Shown here piece after piece: positions 58,501 through 64,000 of a stretch of 64,000 bases of DNA. The position numbers and the translations under genes are program-made. Under the pieces are notes generated by a model. The model saw only the letters and a program-made list of their open reading frames with translations. It was not told the origin of the DNA and did not search any database. The stretch covers positions 1 through 64,000 of the forward strand of contig ARYC01001395.1 of the NCBI GenBank assembly GCA_000711775.1, given 5' to 3'. The DNA is from Oxytricha trifallax (Eukaryota > Ciliophora > Spirotrichea > Sporadotrichida > Oxytrichidae). The stretch's first letter is position 1, and each line of letters starts with the position of its first letter.

Positions 58501-60352
58501 AGTAAATTTAATAATTTTTAGAGTTTAAGATATCTTATTTCTAAGCCAAAATGAAATATATGAATTTCTTAAGCATACTTTTCACAAAGTTTGAGTAATA
58601 TTTAGGTATGTGAATTTCTATTTTAGCTTCAATATGAATTTAATAAAAAGATAAAAGAATAACTAACAAATTTTATTAAATCTTTTTGCATTTAAAACTA
58701 TATTTTTTTATTGATTTATTTTAAAAAATCTTATAGGAATAATTAAGAAATTTCAAAATGTATATATTGAATTTACATTTTTATAATTGACATTGACAAA
58801 ATAATCATAACATAAATATTAAATAAAAAGGTTTTATTGTATAATATTCATGCATTAAAATTATTTTATAATATAATAACTGTAGAGTATCAATTTGATT
58901 TTTAAAATTATTTATCTGAAAAAATTTAAACAAAGAATTTAAACATTAAAATATGCGAAGATTCAAATATAATATTTATAATATTTAATTTAAAAAAAGT
59001 TAATAATTATAATATTAAAAATAAAAATGGAATAAGATAAGTATAAATGTAACTAGTGTAATAATTAAGAGAAATATCTTTATTTCTCCCACTTGATTGG
59101 CTTTGATTTTGATGATATTAGTTATCGTTGTTAATGAGTGAATTAAAAATAATTGAAGAATTCACTATTTAGAAATAAATCAAACTAGTACTTAATCATG
59201 TAGTTGTTGAGTTAGAAAACGAGGAAATTCTGGAAAAATAAGTCAGCGAGGGAACATAATATTCATAAAACGAGCCTTCTGAACATATAGAACAGAGCTG
59301 TATGTCATATATTCTCAAACGGAGTTCATAGAAATTCACAGTGAAGGGTTTAAAACGCATTCATTTGATGCTGAGCATTTTATGGTTCTCATTGTACCAT
59401 TGTCACAGCTTAACCTTACCAGAGGAATTTAGTATTTTACTATTGCTTTAATTATTTTCGACTCTCCATTTGAAGGGTGAGCTTATTTTCCATCCTGATC
59501 CTGCTTTCTCTATCTCAATCTAATGCAGGTATGTCCTAAAATTCTCAATAAGATCACCGCTACATACAGAAATCCTAAAATTTGTCACAAACTCATATCA
59601 ACCTGACTACCCCCTACATATTCTCAATTGCCTGTATTGAAGTAGATACACAGCTGTTTTAGCATCAAATCTAAGTTCTTTCTTTCTAAATTTTGATAAT
59701 ATTACGAAACTATAAAATGGGGCAAATGTTTTATGTGAAGTAAACGACTAAGAAGAGAATAAAATGCTATGCAAAAATTGTTTCGATTTTAATTATTTTG
59801 AAAGAAATTTCAATGATGAATATATTCATAAATTCCTTTAAAGTTACAAAGAATTAAACAATTACGTTGATTTTACAATTAAAATTAACTCTTTAGTTCA
59901 GGATTTTCAGAATGTGTTAAATATTGATTTAAATCAACAAATTAAGTAATTACAGGAACAAATTAAAATATAACTAGACGAGATAGTGTGAAACCATAAT
60001 AATAAATTAAATGAAATTATAAGGGAAGAACTAAAATTTAGCAAGGAGAGCTTTTAGTTAAATTTGTAAATGAGGGGAAATATAGTGAATCTAAATGAAA
60101 ATTTAGGAAGTTATGCTAGATTTTCAGATGATGAAATTTCATCATTCTTTGAAAAGCTAAAGATTGAAGAAAAAGAGCAATTATACGAGAAAGTATAAAC
60201 TATTGGTAATTCCTTAAATAAATGAAGCATAAAACTAATGAAAATTTTATTACTGTTATATAATTGTTTTCCTTTGATATTATTTTTAAAATTGCTCTTT
60301 TTTTTATATTTTTTTATTAAGTAGTATTTACATTATAAATATATTATTATAT

Positions 60353-61089
60353 GTAAATATTACAAAATAATTACATTAGAAGTTTAAATTATACCTCTCG
60401 GTATACTTCAAATTTTTGGAACTCTACAGAACCCATCAAATCCTTAACATTTCATTTTTCTGAAAAAAATATTTATAAAACTTATTATACCGTACTATTT
60501 AATTCAGCTATTCGTTTTAATATTTAATAAAATTTAATTTGAGTAAACTAAATTCTTTTTATTTAAAAATCACTTCAGATATATATTCTTTACATTTTTT
60601 TTCCATAGAACTTTACTTCCTTAATAGTTTTTCGAATTTATTTTTGTATTTAAATTTAAGCTAGGCGATTTATATTTGTTTGGAGTTTATAGATTTTAAC
60701 ATTTTTTATTTTTGTCTAATTTTTTTGAAATAAATCTGTTTTATCATTGCTACTTTTGAAGTCCAGGTTTGAAGAATTCCCATAGATACCCATATATTTA
60801 AATATTATATAATAGATTTAATCTAAAATTTATATTTATTAATAATTTTGAATCGACTTATTTAAACTTTAAATATTTTTCATATAAATTAATTTAAAAT
60901 TTTTATATTTTTGTTAACATTGTTGGTATAAACCTCAAACTAATAAATTGTATGATATTAAAATAAATAAAATTATACTTAATTTGTAAAGAATATATAA
61001 ATTTAATTGAAATTTATAAATTATTAAAATTTTAAATAAATATAATTTAATTTAATTTATTCCAGCAATATATATATATATAAAATAAA
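60353..61089. other. AT-rich spacer right of the array
   Basis: Sequence diverges from the unit after ATATTATTATAT at 60352. No feature seen. The 8-bp AAAATAAA at 61082-61089 is the flank of the next hairpin. Confidence 0.4.
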
Positions 61090-61711
61090 GGCTATGAGGT
61101 AGTATCCTCCCCCCCTAATGTATACTTTTCTTTTTCTAGTCTGATAGAGTTTTTTACGCTGAGTAATTGTAGCAGATGAACATGGAATGTGCGAGCAATA
61201 GTTTTGGAGCTATGGCCTCATCAAAGTCACTTTTTATATATAAAAATCATTATAAATTTTACAAAAAATTTCAAATTTTTCACAAAATTTAATTTCTCTA
61301 AAATTAATGATTTTAGCAGTTTTTAACTATATTAACAAATTATATCTAATTTATTATAATTTTATAAAGTGATTTAAAAATAATTTTAACTTTCATTTAA
61401 GATTTTCATAAAGACTATAAAAGTTCGCTTTATAAAAATTATAATAAAGTAGATATAATTTGTTAATATAGTTAAAAACTGCAAAAATCATTAATTTTAG
61501 AGAAATTAAATTTTGTGAAAAATTTGAAAATTTTTGTAAAATTTATAATGATTTTTATATATAAAAAGTGACTTTGATGAGGCCATAGCTCCAAAACTAT
61601 TGCTCGCACATTCCATGTTCATCTGCTACTATTACTCAGCGTAAAAAACTCTATCAGACTAGAAAAAGAAAAGTATACATTAGGGGGGGGTGAGGATACT
61701 ACCTCATAGCC
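61090..61711. mobile_element. Hairpin element, family 2 copy b (C/G-tract ends, 8-bp duplication)
   Basis: Arms 61090-61370 and 61431-61711 (about 281 bp) with a spacer of about 60 bp. Near the ends are CCTCCCCCCCTAATGTATAC and its complement. Perfect 8-bp flanks AAAATAAA lie at 61082-61089 and 61712-61719. It shares ordered motifs with the 42611-43248 hairpin (TAGTCTGATAGAGTTTTTTA, CGCTGAGTAA, GAGCAATAGTTTTGGAGCTA), while the loop-side halves differ. There is no ORF. Confidence 0.92.
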
Positions 61712-62320
61712 AAAATAAAAAATTAAAAATGATGCTTATAGATTTCTTTAATTATTTATTTGCAATTATTGTTAAAACTTATTTGAAATTTTAGATGTTA
61801 CAAAAATCAAAATTGTTTAGTAAATAATGTGACTGCATTTAATCAATTTTTGGAATAATTTATAATATATAAATTGATGCCTTCTTTTACTATGTTTATA
61901 TTGCTTTGAACAAGTAAACATCGAAGAACCATATGTTTAGAATTTAATAAAGAAATAAGTTATATTAAAACGAAATAATCAATATTCAGCTTCAAATTTT
62001 AAGAAAAATAGAGTGTTAAACAAAAATTTAGTAATTATCTATTAATGTTACATAAAGTCTTAAAAAATCTATAGATTAATTAAGCAATTATGTTTAAAAT
62101 ATCAACTCAAATTTAAAAGACATTATACTTTAGCAGTATGATATTTTGGAGTAGATTCATACTAAAAAATCATTTTGTAAATAATTATTAAATTCAGTAT
62201 TTTATCTAATAAATATTATCAATCTCTTGATAAGAGATAATTATTTTAGTTATATACTGATAAAAGAATTTATATAGATAATATTCTTATTATCATTAAT
62301 GATAATATTTTATATTCGCA
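61712..62320. other. AT-rich spacer
   Basis: No convincing feature was seen. Confidence 0.4.
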
Positions 62321-63485
62321 TTAAAAGCCTTATAACAAACTAAAGAGTTTTATAAGTGTTTTGATTGATGAGGATAATATTGATAGTAGAGTTTATATGG
62401 GTTAGGTAGCATTTTTTCACTTTGATTTTAAAAATATGAAAGTTTTTATGATCAACTTTTTTATACATAACTTATATGTTTTCATATCTATATATTTTAT
62501 AGCACTTTTTTTTGAAAATAGATAAATATAACATAAATATTTTATTTATATTGAATCTCTCTCATAAGTTGTCACTTTATCTAATTGTTTTTATGAAATT
62601 GGATGATTAAATCTTTTCAAAAATTTGAATTTATTCATAAATGATTAAAAATTTTATCATAAATTATTGTTACAATTGATTAAAGACTTTCAGATCTTTT
62701 AGATTGCATTCTTTAGTAACATATTTGTGTACAATATAAAAGAGTTTGGTAACTCTAGTAAAATTCTTATAAATAAAATGCATAAAAATAAGTTATTTTA
62801 AGGTGCTTGATAGCCCCAAGTCTGCCATATTTAAGTTTTTAAATTATTTCAAATGAATATCAATTTTAAAATATTGTATTTAAAATTTCAATACTATTTT
62901 AGACAATTTTAAATATGGACATTTTATCGGAAGACTTCCTTGTAGAGATAAATATAGAAGTTTTGTAAAGAATTCTAGAAGTGGGTTTCAAGTTCAACCT
63001 ATTGAATTCCATTAAATTAGTACTAAATTTGTTTAAATTTAATTAGTACTGGTACTAAATTCGTTTAATTTGATTGGTACCAATTTAATAGAACCAAAAA
63101 TTAATTAGTACTTAGTTTTAAACTAACGAGTTTTCAATGGAAAAGTTCCTATCTGGTTTAAAAGTTAATTGGTATTAAAATATTTTTAAAATGGAATTTG
63201 TGTGGGTTATTAGATGATGATTTCATAAAATATTGCAATTTTAATTAAGTAACTAAAGCAAAAAATTCATGGACTGTCTTTAATATTCACTGGTTGAACA
63301 ACTTTAACTTAATATTTATATAAATGCAGTGATGATATAAATTACAAGATTAAAGATCTCAACCATGAAATAATACATTTTATTGAAAATAACAACAAAA
63401 TATAAATAAATCAAAAATAAACCCTAATCCGCAACATTAAATAAAATAAAACATATAAATTTCGTTAAGGAGTTTTAGGGTTTTG
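62321..63485. mobile_element. Non-autonomous TBE-like element (MITE) copy C, degenerate
   Basis: The left end reads AGAGTTTTATAAGTG then TTTTGATTGATGAGGATAAT, and the right end (to 63485) GTTAAGGAGTTTTAGGGTTTTG; the telomere-like units are worn. The interior at about 63000-63140 matches copy A at 17870-18010 (TAAATTAGTACTAAATTTG, then a GGTACTAAATTCG/ATTTG pattern). About 1.16 kb, noncoding. Confidence 0.78.
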
Positions 63486-63616
63486 ATTCTTTTAAAGACT
63501 CAAAGAATATTCTCAATTAATCTTATTATAATTTTTGCATTAATATTATTCTTCTCATTTAATCTAGCTAGAAAAATCATCTTTAAGATTTTAATTATAT
63601 TCTAGGACATAATATA
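63486..63616. other. Short AT-rich leader
   Basis: Between MITE copy C and the ORF at 63617; nothing identified. Confidence 0.3.
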
Positions 63617-63895
63617 ATGCTAGGAAATTTAAAAGAAGAAATATATGAATACAAAGAGAAGGTTTATCAATAATCTCAAAGCTCAACATTCAGTAATATA
63701 GTTTTATCAAAAAATTTTGATGCTAAGTTTAGAAAAATATTAAATTAAAAATTTAGGAAAGGAAAAATTGAATTAGAAAATTAAGAATTTAATACCTTAG
63801 CAGATAGATCCTTAAAATATATAATTTAATAAAGTATATTCAAATTCAAAAATTTATATGTAATTTAATTATCATTATCGATCATGAATTTTTGA
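63617..63895 (+). CDS. Uncharacterised ORF, likely first exon/MDS of a gene leaving the window
   Basis: The ATG at 63617 reads MLGNLKEEIYEYKEKVYQQS, then SNIVLSKNFDAKFRKILNQ and KIELENQEFNTLADRSLKY, to TGA 63893-63895 (92 codons). It is helical and charged, with TAA/TAG as Gln. The last 15-20 codons are AT-rich and may be IES or intron, so the true coding part could end near 63830. More open sequence begins at 63961 (ATGG...) at the window edge. Unknown function. Confidence 0.55.
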
Positions 63896-64000
63896 ATTTA
63901 AATAAATATTAATTTATTAGTTAACAATTTATATTTAAAAAATTCTATATAACATTAAAAATGGTTTTATTGGAAAAAAGCTATGAATTTAACCTATCTG

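Larger units (their letters stand above)
44371..60352. repeat. Tandem array: eight full plus one partial copy of a ~1.9-kb unit
   Basis: Unit starts (ATAATATTACGAAACTATAA): 44371, 46292, 48201, 50114, 52023, 53937, 55858, 57771, 59696. Unit lengths are 1921, 1909, 1913, 1909, 1914, 1921, 1913 and 1925. The ninth copy stops after about 657 bp at 60352. In the copies compared, length differences are accounted for by a (TA)n tract about 690 bp into the unit (plus one extra T in copy 5); everything else looks identical by eye. Each unit has an AT-rich half with a coiled-coil ORF and, in its last ~450 bp, a GC-richer stretch. The homogeneity implies recent amplification, ongoing homogenisation, or assembly from one repeat. 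Confidence 0.97.

Noticed and set aside
1..64000. CRISPR arrays, bacterial operons, tRNA or rRNA genes
   Set aside because: None could be recognised. Direct repeats found are IES pointers, target duplications or the 1.9-kb array; tRNA detection by eye is unreliable, so absence is not proven.

Overview
The window reads as germline (micronuclear) DNA of a hypotrich/spirotrich ciliate of the Oxytricha-Stylonychia-Tetmemena type. TAA and TAG read as glutamine and TGA as stop in every recognisable gene. Genes are cut by short AT-rich inserts flanked by 3-7 bp direct repeats (IESs with pointers). Introns of 35-40 bp occur. Transposon ends carry C4A4/G4T4 telomere-like sequence. Large AT-rich stretches are full of mobile DNA. 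No bacterial gene organisation is present.

Layout. 1-7930: decayed telomere-bearing (TBE-type) transposon with a Tc1/mariner-like DDE transposase, a 22-kDa-type accessory ORF, an unknown ORF and a large chromodomain-plus-cysteine-peptidase ORF. 8006-10650: germline EXO1 gene (exonuclease 1) in at least ten MDSs; its N-terminal MDSs lie beyond the transposon, outside the window. 11250-14220: minus-strand Gln/Asn-rich coiled-coil gene. 14541-16546: second TBE-like element with a nearly intact 42-kDa-class transposase, ending against a fragment of a gene whose paralogue is at 26 kb. 17.3-18.4 kb: non-autonomous TBE relative. 19.3-24.0 kb: OSCA/TMEM63 (CSC1-like) channel gene. 24.8-25.7 kb: RING-H2 gene (minus). 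26.1-29.4 kb: uncharacterised plus-strand coding pieces. 29.6-33.9 kb: minus-strand coiled-coil and PGY-motif gene(s). 34-44 kb: mostly AT-rich with one GC-richer ORF relic, hairpin elements and a second MITE. 44371-60352: eight full and one partial copy of a ~1.9-kb tandem repeat. 60-64 kb: hairpin element, third MITE copy and the start of another ORF.

The strongest novelty is a set of near-perfect hairpin (foldback) elements of 0.6-0.8 kb and one 0.5-kb relative. Their termini carry G/C homopolymer tracts and they are flanked by 8-bp target duplications. At least one lies inside a coding exon, where removal of the element plus one repeat copy restores the frame, so they appear to behave as IESs. 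The other striking structure is the 16-kb array, whose copies seem to differ almost only in a (TA)n tract. All calls come from reading the sequence by eye; no search was run.
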